A DNA stretch of 5,715 bases from JBBDSJ01 sp040905025 (GCA_040905025.1 JBBDSJ010000080.1:1-5715); one strand, 5' to 3'; shown: positions 1-5,615, counted from the stretch's first letter. Notes: generated by a model not told the origin, from the sequence alone. Numbers and translations: made by a program.

Positions 1-92
1 GAAGTGCCGCCATTTTTGAATTACTTGAATAATTGAAAAATGAAGAATTCTGAAAATGATATTTCCGGAATTGCGTCCTTTGCTACGTAACC

Positions 93-108
93 GCTACATC
101 CATGTAGC
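93..108 (-). repeat. Short GGATG hairpin upstream of dprA
   Basis: A perfect 7-bp inverted repeat (GCTACAT, 2-nt centre, ATGTAGC). Read on the minus strand it is GCTACATGGATGTAGC, with GGATG starting in the apical turn. The 8-base core CATGGATG is identical to that of the third hairpin in the tRNA-Gly/tRNA-Thr spacer (5436-5443), where the flanking stem bases differ. A shared core with a compensating stem suggests one RNA hairpin family, used here in the minus-strand orientation. It could belong to the leader of a divergent gene to the left or be a dispersed repeat. The stem is certain; membership of a family is inference. Confidence 0.5.
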
Positions 109-117
109 ACTGCTCGT

Positions 118-151
118 GCTCTGAGAATTCCAGGGTGGAATTATTCAGAGC
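118..151. repeat. Long imperfect hairpin between the GGATG hairpin and dprA
   Basis: GCTCTGA (118-124) pairs with TCAGAGC (145-151), and AATTCCA (126-132) pairs with TGGAATT (136-142). This gives a 14-bp stem with a small 1/2-nt internal loop and a GGG apical loop. No run of T follows on the + strand, so it is not a normal intrinsic terminator for anything to its left. It lies 38 bp upstream of the dprA start codon and could be in the dprA leader or be part of a repeat element together with the 93-108 hairpin. Confidence 0.5.
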
Positions 152-188
152 TTCCTTAATATTCACGGAGTGATCAATCAAGCCAGCC

Positions 189-1343
189 ATGGACAGGCCA
201 CCACTACTTCCCTGCTTACTGCGTAACTTCAGCAACGAGCAACAACGCCAGTTTCTGGCGCTGGCACTTACCCCTGGATTTGGACCGCAGACACTGAGCC
301 GGCTGGCTCCGGAAGTCGGTAATATCGGTGATATCCGGTCATTGCCGGATAGTCAACTGCAACAGGCTGGTGTCAGTGCACAGGTAATAAAATCACTGAA
401 AAACCCGGATTGGGCCGGGGTAGATCGTGCCCAGGCCTGGGCTGAACATCCGCATCAGCATTTGTTGACACTCGCTGACAGCAACTACCCGGTGTTATTG
501 CAGGAAATTCATGACCCGCCACTATTACTGTTTGTGCGTGGTGAACTGGCCACCTTGAGCCAACCGCAACTGGGTATTGTCGGTAGCCGCAATCCCACTG
601 TCAGTGGCATGGAAACAGCTGCCGATTTCGCCGCCAGTCTGGCCCGCGCAGGGTTAACGATTAGCAGCGGACTTGCGACCGGTATCGATGCGGCTGCACA
701 TCAGGGTGCCTTGCAGGCCGGCCATCAGTTCAAGACACTGGCGGTGACCGGTTGCGGCCTGGATCGTGTCTATCCGCAGCGGCATCGCGCGCTGGCCGAT
801 GATATAGCGGCAAACGGGGCGCTGGTGAGCGAATTTCCGCCGGGAACACCGCCATTGGCCCGGCATTTTCCCCGGCGTAACCGTATTATCAGCGGCTTGA
901 GCCTGGGGGTCCTGGTGGTTGAGGCGGCACAGCGCAGTGGTTCATTGATTACTGCCCGCCTGGCGCTGGAACAGAATCGGGAAGTTTTCGCAATCCCGGG
1001 CTCAATTCACAGTCCGACAGCCCGTGGTTGCCATGCCCTGATTCGGCAGGGCGCGAAACTGGTCGAAACTGCCCGCGATATTACTGAAGAACTCGTGCCG
1101 TTACTGGGTTTCCAGTTAGCTTCGCAACCAGCTGCAGAGACTACAGAACCAGCTGATTTGCCCGGGCCTGAATATGCCGAATTGTATGCGCTGATGGATG
1201 ATGCGCCGAGTTCGGTGGATGTATTGGTCGCCCGGAGTGGATTGACGGCTGATGCTGTTTCCTCCATGCTGTTAATACTTGAACTGCGCGGGTTGGTGAC
1301 TTCGCAACCAGGCGGCACCTACTCCCGCCTCCGACCGAGATAA
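189..1343 (+). CDS. dprA: DprA/Smf, DNA-processing protein
   Basis: DprA binds single-stranded DNA in the cytoplasm, protects DNA taken up in natural transformation and loads RecA on it (family knowledge). The 384-residue product has the expected domain order. A helix-hairpin-helix/SAM-like N-terminus lies at about 20-70. The Rossmann-fold DprA core spans about 92-300, with VGSRNPT (131-137), SGLATGID (160-167), AHQGAL (170-175), FPRRNRIISGLS (227-238), SGSLITA (250-256) and a loop starting IPGS (269) and ending in RQGAKLV (286-292). A C-terminal winged-helix (DML1-like) domain lies at about 325-380. Length is normal for the family. ATG 189 is the only plausible start, because an in-frame TGA lies at 171-173. 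Its Shine-Dalgarno is poor: the nearest GGAG (167-170) is 18 nt away, suggesting weak translation. The stop codon is 3 bp from smg. DprA is also kept by species not known to be competent, so competence cannot be concluded. Confidence 0.97.
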   Translation: MDRPPLLPCLLRNFSNEQQRQFLALALTPGFGPQTLSRLAPEVGNIGDIRSLPDSQLQQAGVSAQVIKSLKNPDWAGVDRAQAWAEHPHQHLLTLADSNYPVLLQEIHDPPLLLFVRGELATLSQPQLGIVGSRNPTVSGMETAADFAASLARAGLTISSGLATGIDAAAHQGALQAGHQFKTLAVTGCGLDRVYPQRHRALADDIAANGALVSEFPPGTPPLARHFPRRNRIISGLSLGVLVVEAAQRSGSLITARLALEQNREVFAIPGSIHSPTARGCHALIRQGAKLVETARDITEELVPLLGFQLASQPAAETTEPADLPGPEYAELYALMDDAPSSVDVLVARSGLTADAVSSMLLILELRGLVTSQPGGTYSRLRPR

Positions 1344-1346
1344 CAC

Positions 1347-1826
1347 ATGAAAGAAACCGTGTTAGACGTTCTCATGTATCTGTTTGACAATTATATTGAA
1401 GATGATGTGGAGTTTTCCCCTGACGAAGATGCACTCCGGCTTGAGCTGAAAGAGGCCGGTTTCGGCGATCATCAGGTCAGCAAAGCCTTTGACTGGCTCG
1501 AAGGTCTGGCCATGCAGAAAGAAGGCATCACATTACCGGTGCTGAGCCAGCATCCATCGATGCGGATCCTTTCGGAAGACGAATCGAACAAGCTCGATAC
1601 TGAATGCTACGGCTATTTATTGTTCTTGGAACAAATCGGTGTACTTGACGGCAATGATCGCGAACTCGTGATTGATCGCCTCATGGCGCTTGAAACTGAC
1701 GACATTGAACTGCAACAACTGAAATGGGTCGTTCTGATGGTGTTGTTTAATCAACCCGGCAAGGAAGCTGCTTTTACCTGGGTAGAAGACATTGTAATGG
1801 AAGAATTCAACGCCAGTCTCCACTGA
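1347..1826 (+). CDS. smg: Smg/DUF494 family protein
   Basis: A 159-residue acidic, mostly helical protein of the Smg (DUF494) family, close in length to E. coli Smg (157 aa). The diagnostic stretches are present: DVLMYLFDNYIEDD near the N-terminus (7-20), then FDWLEGLA, PSMRIL, GYLLFLEQIGVL, LVIDRLMALE and LKWVVLMVLFNQPG, ending in the usual LH. No signal peptide, membrane segment or catalytic motif is visible, and the molecular function of the family is not established. It starts 3 bp after the dprA stop, so the two genes are almost certainly on one mRNA and may be translationally coupled. The position between dprA and topA/tsaC matches the conserved gammaproteobacterial locus and supports the assignment. 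Confidence 0.95.
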   Translation: MKETVLDVLMYLFDNYIEDDVEFSPDEDALRLELKEAGFGDHQVSKAFDWLEGLAMQKEGITLPVLSQHPSMRILSEDESNKLDTECYGYLLFLEQIGVLDGNDRELVIDRLMALETDDIELQQLKWVVLMVLFNQPGKEAAFTWVEDIVMEEFNASLH

Positions 1827-1919
1827 ACAGCCGCGCTGCCTTGCTGTGATGCCGCTGCTACTGGCGTGACAGCACTGCAATCTGCTACAAACCATAAACA
1901 GAAGAAATTTTCTCGAAAG

Positions 1920-4250
1920 ATGAGTAAGACGCTCGTTGTCGTTGAATCGCCAGCGAAGGCGAAGACATTGAAACAATATCTGGGCAAGGACTTCGATATC
2001 CTTGCCTCGTACGGTCATGTCCGTGATTTGTTGCCAAAGACCGGCGCCGTTGATCCTGATGACAATTTCAAAATGAAATATCAGGTGATCGAACGCAATT
2101 CCAAACATGTTGATGCAATCGTCAAATCGCTGAAGAAAGCCGATCAGTTATTGCTTGCCACTGACCCTGATCGTGAAGGCGAAGCCATTTCCTGGCATTT
2201 GTATGAATTATTGAAGGAACGTGGTGTGCTGGATGGCAAGGAAGTACATCGTGTGGTTTTCCACGAAGTCACGAAAACTGCCATTCAGGATGCAATTTCG
2301 CACCCGCGCGGTTTATCAAATGATTTGATTGATGCGCAACAGGCACGCCGGGCACTCGACTATCTGGTCGGTTTTAATTTATCGCCGCTGCTATGGAAAA
2401 AAATCCGCCGCGGCTTGTCCGCCGGTCGGGTGCAGAGTCCGGCCCTGCGCATGATTGCCGAACGCGAAGCCGAGATTGACGCATTCAAACCACGTGAATA
2501 CTGGACCATTGAAGCGGATCTCGAACATGATGGTGCGGCGTTCAATGCCAGGCTGACACATTTTCAGGACGAAAAACTCAAGCAATTCACGATCAATAAT
2601 ACCAAACAGGCGAATGCTGCCCGTGACGCACTGTTGCAAGCCGCGCAGTCAAGTAAAAAGGACAAGGCGCTTGAAGTTGTCAAGGTTGACAAGAAGCAAC
2701 GGCGGCGGCAGCCGGCACCACCGTTTATTACATCCACCATGCAGCAGGAAGCTTCCCGCAAGATAGGTTTTACTGCGCAGCGCACCATGCGTACGGCACA
2801 ACAGCTATATGAAGGCATTGATATTGGCGAGGGTGCGGCAGGCCTGATCACCTACATGCGTACCGACTCGGTAAACCTGGCGGATGAAGCTATCAGTTCA
2901 TTACGTGCCTATATTGAACAGCAGTATGGCAAAAAGGCAGTGCCGAAAGAACCGCGTGTGTTCAAGACCTCGGCGAAAAACGCCCAGGAAGCTCATGAAG
3001 CTATCCGGCCAACGGATGTTACCCGCGAACCAAAGCAGATCAAGGCGAGCCTCAGCGATGATCAGTTCAAGCTGTATGAATTGATCTGGAAGCGGGCGGT
3101 CGCGTGTCAGATGAGCCATGCGACGATTGATACCGTTGCCGTCGATCTTGCCTGTGGTGATGGCAATGTTTTCCGCGCCAATGGCTCAACGATTGTCGAC
3201 CCGGGCTTTATCGCCGTGTATCAGGAAGATCAGGATGATGCCAAGGCCGAATCCGACGATCGTACCCTGCCGCCACTGGTACAGGGCGACAAACCGGGCC
3301 TGCAGGAAATCCGTGCCGAGCAGCATTTCACCGAACCACCGCCACGCTACTCGGAAGCCAGTCTGGTCAAGGCGCTGGAAGAGCATGGTATTGGCCGACC
3401 GTCGACATACGCGAGTATTATTTCAACATTGTTGCAGCGTGAATATGTCGAGCTCGACAAGAAGCGCTTCATTCCCACTGATGTCGGTCGCATTGTTAAC
3501 AAGTTTCTGACCGAACATTTCAAGACCTACGTCGACTACGATTTCACTGCGAAACTCGAGGATGAACTGGATTCGATTGCACGCGGTGAGCAGGACTGGA
3601 TCCCGGTGCTGGAGCAATTCTGGAAAAACTTTGACAAGCAGGTCAAGGACAAGGAAGAAAATGTCACGCGCAAGGAGGCAGTGGCCGCACGAGAACTTGG
3701 CATTGATCCGAAATCCGGCCGCCCGGTCAGCGTACGCATGGGTCGCTACGGGCCGTTTGTGCAGATTGGCGAGCGCGAAGACGAAGAAAAGCCGAAATTT
3801 GCCGGTCTGCGACCCGGCCAGCGCATGGATGCGATTACCCTGGATGAAGCATTGCCGCTGTTCAAGTTGCCGCGTCAGCTTGGCGAGACGGCCGAGGGCG
3901 ATGAAGTCGAGGCGAATATTGGCCGGTTTGGCCCGTATGTCCGCTACGGTAAGAAATTTGTTTCATTGAAAGAGGACGATCCCTACACCGTCACGCTGGA
4001 TCGGGCGCTGGAATTGATCGAGGAAAAGAAAAAACTCGATGCCGAGAAAGAGATCCGGCTGTTCAAGGATGAAGGCATTTCCATCCTCAAGGGCCGTTAC
4101 GGACCTTATATTACCGACGGCAAGAAAAATGCCCGGGTGCCGAAAGATCGTGAACCCGCCAGTATTGAGCTGGAGGAAGCCCGTGAACTGCTTGAGCAGG
4201 CCCCGGCCAGCCGCGGTCGCGGCCGGCGCAGTAAAAAGAAAACTGCCTGA
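1920..4250 (+). CDS. topA: DNA topoisomerase I (type IA), zinc-ribbon-less form
   Basis: The enzyme relaxes negatively supercoiled DNA by a transient 5'-phosphotyrosine break, with Mg2+ held by a TOPRIM domain. The protein is 776 residues. The TOPRIM domain (about 1-150) shows LVVVESPAKAKT with catalytic Glu9 and TDPDREGEA with Asp82, Asp84 and Glu86. The catalytic strand GLITYMRTDS contains Tyr312 and Arg314. EHGIGRPSTYASI (488-500) belongs to the conserved central domain. The C-terminus carries three GRYGP-type repeats (from about 608, 668 and 725) and ends in a basic tail (RGRGRRSKKK). Only two cysteines occur (397, 412), so the C4 zinc ribbons of E. coli TopA (865 aa) are absent. ATG 1920 is chosen because MSKTLVVVESPAKAKT is the family N-terminus. 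A GTG at 1866 would add 18 unrelated residues. The ribosome binding site is weak. The gene stands where E. coli has yrdD and is 23 bp from tsaC. Confidence 0.97.
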   Translation: MSKTLVVVESPAKAKTLKQYLGKDFDILASYGHVRDLLPKTGAVDPDDNFKMKYQVIERNSKHVDAIVKSLKKADQLLLATDPDREGEAISWHLYELLKERGVLDGKEVHRVVFHEVTKTAIQDAISHPRGLSNDLIDAQQARRALDYLVGFNLSPLLWKKIRRGLSAGRVQSPALRMIAEREAEIDAFKPREYWTIEADLEHDGAAFNARLTHFQDEKLKQFTINNTKQANAARDALLQAAQSSKKDKALEVVKVDKKQRRRQPAPPFITSTMQQEASRKIGFTAQRTMRTAQQLYEGIDIGEGAAGLITYMRTDSVNLADEAISSLRAYIEQQYGKKAVPKEPRVFKTSAKNAQEAHEAIRPTDVTREPKQIKASLSDDQFKLYELIWKRAVACQMSHATIDTVAVDLACGDGNVFRANGSTIVDPGFIAVYQEDQDDAKAESDDRTLPPLVQGDKPGLQEIRAEQHFTEPPPRYSEASLVKALEEHGIGRPSTYASIISTLLQREYVELDKKRFIPTDVGRIVNKFLTEHFKTYVDYDFTAKLEDELDSIARGEQDWIPVLEQFWKNFDKQVKDKEENVTRKEAVAARELGIDPKSGRPVSVRMGRYGPFVQIGEREDEEKPKFAGLRPGQRMDAITLDEALPLFKLPRQLGETAEGDEVEANIGRFGPYVRYGKKFVSLKEDDPYTVTLDRALELIEEKKKLDAEKEIRLFKDEGISILKGRYGPYITDGKKNARVPKDREPASIELEEARELLEQAPASRGRGRRSKKKTA

Positions 4251-4273
4251 GTCAGCTTGACCGGGCACTGGCC

Positions 4274-4858
4274 GTGGCGTATTTATCGCATCAGTTGAGT
4301 GGATTGCATGCCTGGCAGCTTGATACTGCCTGCCGTGCATTGGTGCAGGGTAATATCATTGCCTACCCCACGGAAGCCGTGTATGGCCTCGGTTGCCTGC
4401 CAGCAGCCGGGCCGGTTGAGCAATTATTGAAAATCAAGCGCCGTTCAGTGCGCAAGGGCCTGATTTTGATCGCTGCAACGCCGCTGCAGCTGGCACCGTA
4501 TGTTTATTTCCCAGATGTTGATAGTTGTGAACGGGTACTGCCAACCTGGCCCGGCCCGGTGACCTGGCTATTGCCGGCGCGGCCTGGATTGCCGTCATGG
4601 TTGACGGGTGAGTACTCGACACTGGCCGTCAGGGTCAGTGCGCATCCGGTGGTCCAGGCCTTGTGTCTGGCGGCGGGCCCGCTGATTTCGACCAGCGCGA
4701 ATCCGGCCAATCAGCCGCCGGCACTGAATCGCCAGCAATTACGCAGCTATTTCGGCAGTAAACTGGCGTATATCGTGCCCGGAGCACTGGGTGGCCGGCA
4801 GCGGCCGACCGCCATTCTGGACGGCTGTAGTGGTCAAGTTGTGCGTTCAGGTGGTTAA
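4274..4858 (+). CDS. tsaC: Threonylcarbamoyl-AMP synthase TsaC (YrdC/Sua5 family)
   Basis: TsaC makes L-threonylcarbamoyladenylate from threonine, bicarbonate and ATP. The TsaBDE complex then transfers the group to A37 of tRNAs reading ANN codons (t6A). The 194-residue product matches the short, single-domain YrdC form (E. coli 190 aa) and lacks the extra C-terminal domain of Sua5. Visible family motifs are IAYPTEAVYGLGC (29-41), a KxKRR...KGLILIA nucleotide/phosphate-binding stretch (53-67), WPGPVTW (92-98), LAVRV (117-121), STSAN (139-143) and PGALGGRQRPTAILD (169-183). The start is GTG 4274. No ATG lies nearby in frame and no good Shine-Dalgarno is visible, so the start is the least certain point. 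It is probably translated from the topA mRNA, and the next downstream genes include tRNA-Thr, a t6A substrate. Confidence 0.94.
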   Translation: MAYLSHQLSGLHAWQLDTACRALVQGNIIAYPTEAVYGLGCLPAAGPVEQLLKIKRRSVRKGLILIAATPLQLAPYVYFPDVDSCERVLPTWPGPVTWLLPARPGLPSWLTGEYSTLAVRVSAHPVVQALCLAAGPLISTSANPANQPPALNRQQLRSYFGSKLAYIVPGALGGRQRPTAILDGCSGQVVRSGG

Positions 4859-4892
4859 TTCGAGGAAAAAATGGAAATAAGGCAAGGACTTG

Positions 4893-4921
4893 TTGACACG
4901 CAGAGTCGATTTTTCGACAAT
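4893..4921 (+). promoter_or_regulatory. Sigma70-type promoter of the tRNA-tuf operon
   Basis: A perfect -35 hexamer TTGACA (4893-4898) is followed after 17 bp by GACAAT (4916-4921), 4 of 6 matches to TATAAT. The next bases (GCACGGC, 4922-4928) form a GC-rich discriminator, typical of stable-RNA promoters under ppGpp control. Upstream at 4866-4880 is an A-rich stretch that could act as a partial UP element. Transcription would start around 4928, about 10 nt before the mature tRNA-Tyr 5' end. The spacer holds a short palindrome (4905-4918: GTCGA, TTTT, TCGAC) that overlaps the -10 box. Confidence 0.8.
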
Positions 4922-4937
4922 GCACGGCTTACATTTT

Positions 4938-5022
4938 GGAGGGGTACTCAAGCGGTCAACGAGGGCAGACTGTAAATCTGCTGGCTATGCCTTCGTAGGT
5001 TCGAATCCTACCCCCTCCACCA
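4938..5022 (+). tRNA. tRNA-Tyr(GTA)
   Basis: Class II tRNA of 85 nt. The acceptor GGAGGGG (4938-4944) pairs with CCCCTCC (5012-5018), with discriminator A and encoded CCA at 5020-5022. The anticodon loop CTGTAAA has anticodon GTA at 4972-4974. A variable arm follows, then the T arm GTAGG-TTCGAAT-CCTAC. The anticodon stem-loop is identical to that of E. coli tRNA-Tyr. It is the first gene of the operon here; E. coli has an additional tRNA-Thr(TGT) before it. Confidence 0.98.
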
Positions 5023-5040
5023 AATATTGTGACCGCACTG

Positions 5041-5067
5041 AAAATCCGCAGGTTTTGCGGCTTTTTT
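5041..5067 (+). terminator. Terminator-like hairpin after tRNA-Tyr
   Basis: CCGCA (5046-5050) pairs with TGCGG (5056-5060) around a 5-nt loop, followed by C and six T (5062-5067). AAAA before the stem can extend pairing with the T run. This has the form of a weak intrinsic terminator 19 nt after the tRNA-Tyr CCA. As tRNA-Gly, tRNA-Thr and tuf follow without an obvious new promoter, it more likely causes partial termination or serves as a processing signal. Confidence 0.55.
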
Positions 5068-5152
5068 GCTTATTGCGGCAAGGTTGAACGAACCAGCAGA
5101 GATGGGTATTTGCCAGTTTGAATTTCCCTTGTAAGCGTAGCCAGCAAATTAC

Positions 5153-5226
<74 letters not shown>

Positions 5227-5237
5227 TACGAGAAGTG

Positions 5238-5306
5238 GAAAGCTGAAAGTGTAAAGTTGAAAGTAAATGCGGACTTATTTCTTTTGGCTTTACACTTTCA
5301 GCTTTT
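5238..5306. repeat. Inverted repeat of NAAAGNN heptamers after tRNA-Gly
   Basis: A perfect 18-bp inverted repeat: AAAGCTGAAAGTGTAAAG (5239-5256) against its complement at 5288-5305, with a 31-nt loop. The left side consists of four tandem 7-base units, GAAAGCT, GAAAGTG, TAAAGTT and GAAAGTA (5238-5265); three fit NAAAGTN and the first has C for T. The right arm has the same units in the opposite orientation. No T run follows, so it is not a simple intrinsic terminator. A related structure follows tRNA-Thr. It may be a dispersed repeat, or a long RNA stem that guides processing of the tRNA precursor. Confidence 0.75.
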
Positions 5307-5317
5307 AACTGAATTTG

Positions 5318-5342
5318 GCCCATATAGCTCAGTTGGGTGAGC
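5318..5342 (+). pseudogene. Truncated tRNA-Thr copy (5' 25 nt only)
   Basis: The first 19 bases, GCCCATATAGCTCAGTTGG (5318-5336), are identical to the start of the intact tRNA-Thr (5464-5482). The next six (GTGAGC versus CAGAGC) differ only at two D-loop bases. The copied part is exactly the acceptor 5' strand, the two linker bases and the complete D arm, with the GCTC/GAGC stem preserved. After that all similarity stops: there is no anticodon arm, T arm or CCA. The distance between the copies is 146 bp. Seven bases upstream, GAA is also shared at the same spacing (5311-5313, 5457-5459), which hints that the duplication began a little further left. It could be a relic of a tandem tRNA-Thr pair or an integration footprint. 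Confidence 0.85.
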
Positions 5343-5445
5343 CGGAAAATGAAATTCATCCGGTGGATGAATTTCCCGGCGAACGCCCGGACAGGATGGC
5401 CGGGCCGGTGTTAAGGAGATTCGTCAAGTGACGGCATGGATGCCG
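5341..5445 (+). ncRNA. Three-hairpin GGATG element in tRNA spacer
   Basis: A GC-rich segment between the truncated and the intact tRNA-Thr. Hairpin 1 (5341-5380) has an 11-bp perfect stem GAAATTCATCC/GGATGAATTTC with loop GGT, extended past a 5-nt bulge by GCCGG/CCGGC. Hairpin 2 (5385-5405) has stem GCCCGG/CCGGGC and loop ACAGGATGG. Hairpin 3 (5432-5445) is CGGCAT-GG-ATGCCG. Each hairpin carries GGATG at or just after the apical loop (5365, 5394, 5438). Six GGA triplets occur between 5337 and 5463, where about two are expected by chance. GGA exposed in a hairpin loop is the recognition element of CsrA/RsmA (family knowledge), so a CsrA-binding spacer RNA is possible. A dispersed repeat without such a role is equally possible. 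Tiny reading frames inside it are not convincing. Confidence 0.5.
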
Positions 5446-5463
5446 GCGGGGTTGTTGAACGAA

Positions 5464-5539
5464 GCCCATATAGCTCAGTTGGCAGAGCACTCCCTTGGTA
5501 AGGGAGAGGTCACTGGTTCGAATCCAGTTATGGGCACCA
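5464..5539 (+). tRNA. tRNA-Thr(GGT)
   Basis: A 76-nt tRNA. The acceptor GCCCATA (5464-5470) pairs with TATGGGC (5529-5535), with discriminator A and encoded CCA at 5537-5539. The anticodon stem CTCCC/GGGAG encloses the loop TTGGTAA, giving anticodon GGT at 5497-5499. The T arm ACTGG-TTCGAAT-CCAGT is regular. It matches thrT of E. coli in position, directly before tuf. With A at position 37 it should be a substrate for the t6A pathway in which the upstream tsaC acts. Its 5' 25 nt are duplicated at 5318-5342. Confidence 0.98.
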
Positions 5540-5557
5540 TTATGAAGTGACAGGTAT

Positions 5558-5615
5558 AGAGTACAAAGTTAAAAGTCATTACCAACCTTTTAACTTTGTA
5601 CTTTCTGGTTTTTTT
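5558..5615 (+). terminator. Heptamer inverted repeat with T run before tuf
   Basis: A perfect 16-bp inverted repeat: AGTACAAAGTTAAAAG (5560-5575) against its complement at 5587-5602, with an 11-nt loop. The stem is made of the same 7-base units as the repeat after tRNA-Gly (CAAAGTT, AAAAGTC). CTGG and seven T (5609-5615) follow a few bases after the stem. The stem is AT-rich and the T run is displaced, so termination is probably partial. It would reduce tuf transcription relative to the tRNAs or mark a processing point between tRNA-Thr and the tuf mRNA. Confidence 0.6.

Larger units (their letters stand above)
1..188. other. AT-rich intergenic region upstream of dprA
   Basis: No complete gene is visible here. 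Five TGAA tetramers (17, 26, 34, 41, 51) give the first 55 bases a loosely repetitive look. Two hairpins, listed separately, follow at 93-108 and 118-151. On the minus strand an ATG at 13-11 opens a reading frame beginning M-A-A-L that leaves the window. In many gammaproteobacteria def (peptide deformylase) lies divergent from dprA, so this could be its start, but four residues and no visible ribosome binding site cannot prove it. Alternatively a + strand gene could end in the first 36 bases, where all three frames meet stop codons (17-19, 30-32, 34-36). I see no convincing sigma70 promoter for dprA. Confidence 0.6.

Noticed and set aside
1866..1919. N-terminal extension of TopA from a GTG at 1866
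   Set aside because: The 18 added residues are not family-like, and ATG 1920 begins exactly at the conserved TopA N-terminus with Glu9 in the correct place.
1617..2108. 163-codon minus-strand open frame over smg and topA
   Set aside because: It overlaps two clear genes entirely in antisense, has no recognisable motifs and is explained as a shadow frame. The same applies to the other antisense frames in dprA, topA and tsaC.
5238..5306. Intrinsic terminator after tRNA-Gly
   Set aside because: The stem is long and AT-rich with a 31-nt loop and no T run follows (only TTTT within the arm), so it does not fit a rho-independent terminator.
5349..5414. 21-codon ATG frame inside the three-hairpin segment
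   Set aside because: It lacks a convincing ribosome binding site and is made of the hairpin stems; its coding appearance is explained by the palindromes.
5318..5539. A single tRNA-Thr gene with an intron
   Set aside because: The downstream copy is complete from acceptor to CCA, so the upstream piece is an extra partial copy. The junction after the D arm is also not a known bacterial tRNA intron position.
5428..5550. 40-residue GTG frame preceded by AAGGAG (5413-5418), reading through tRNA-Thr
   Set aside because: The Shine-Dalgarno spacing is good, but most of the frame is the tRNA itself, which is cut out of the transcript. Similar tRNA-sense frames are common spurious calls.
5238..5615. 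CRISPR array
   Set aside because: The repeats are 7-base units in inverted clusters, not regularly spaced direct repeats of 23-47 bp with unique spacers.
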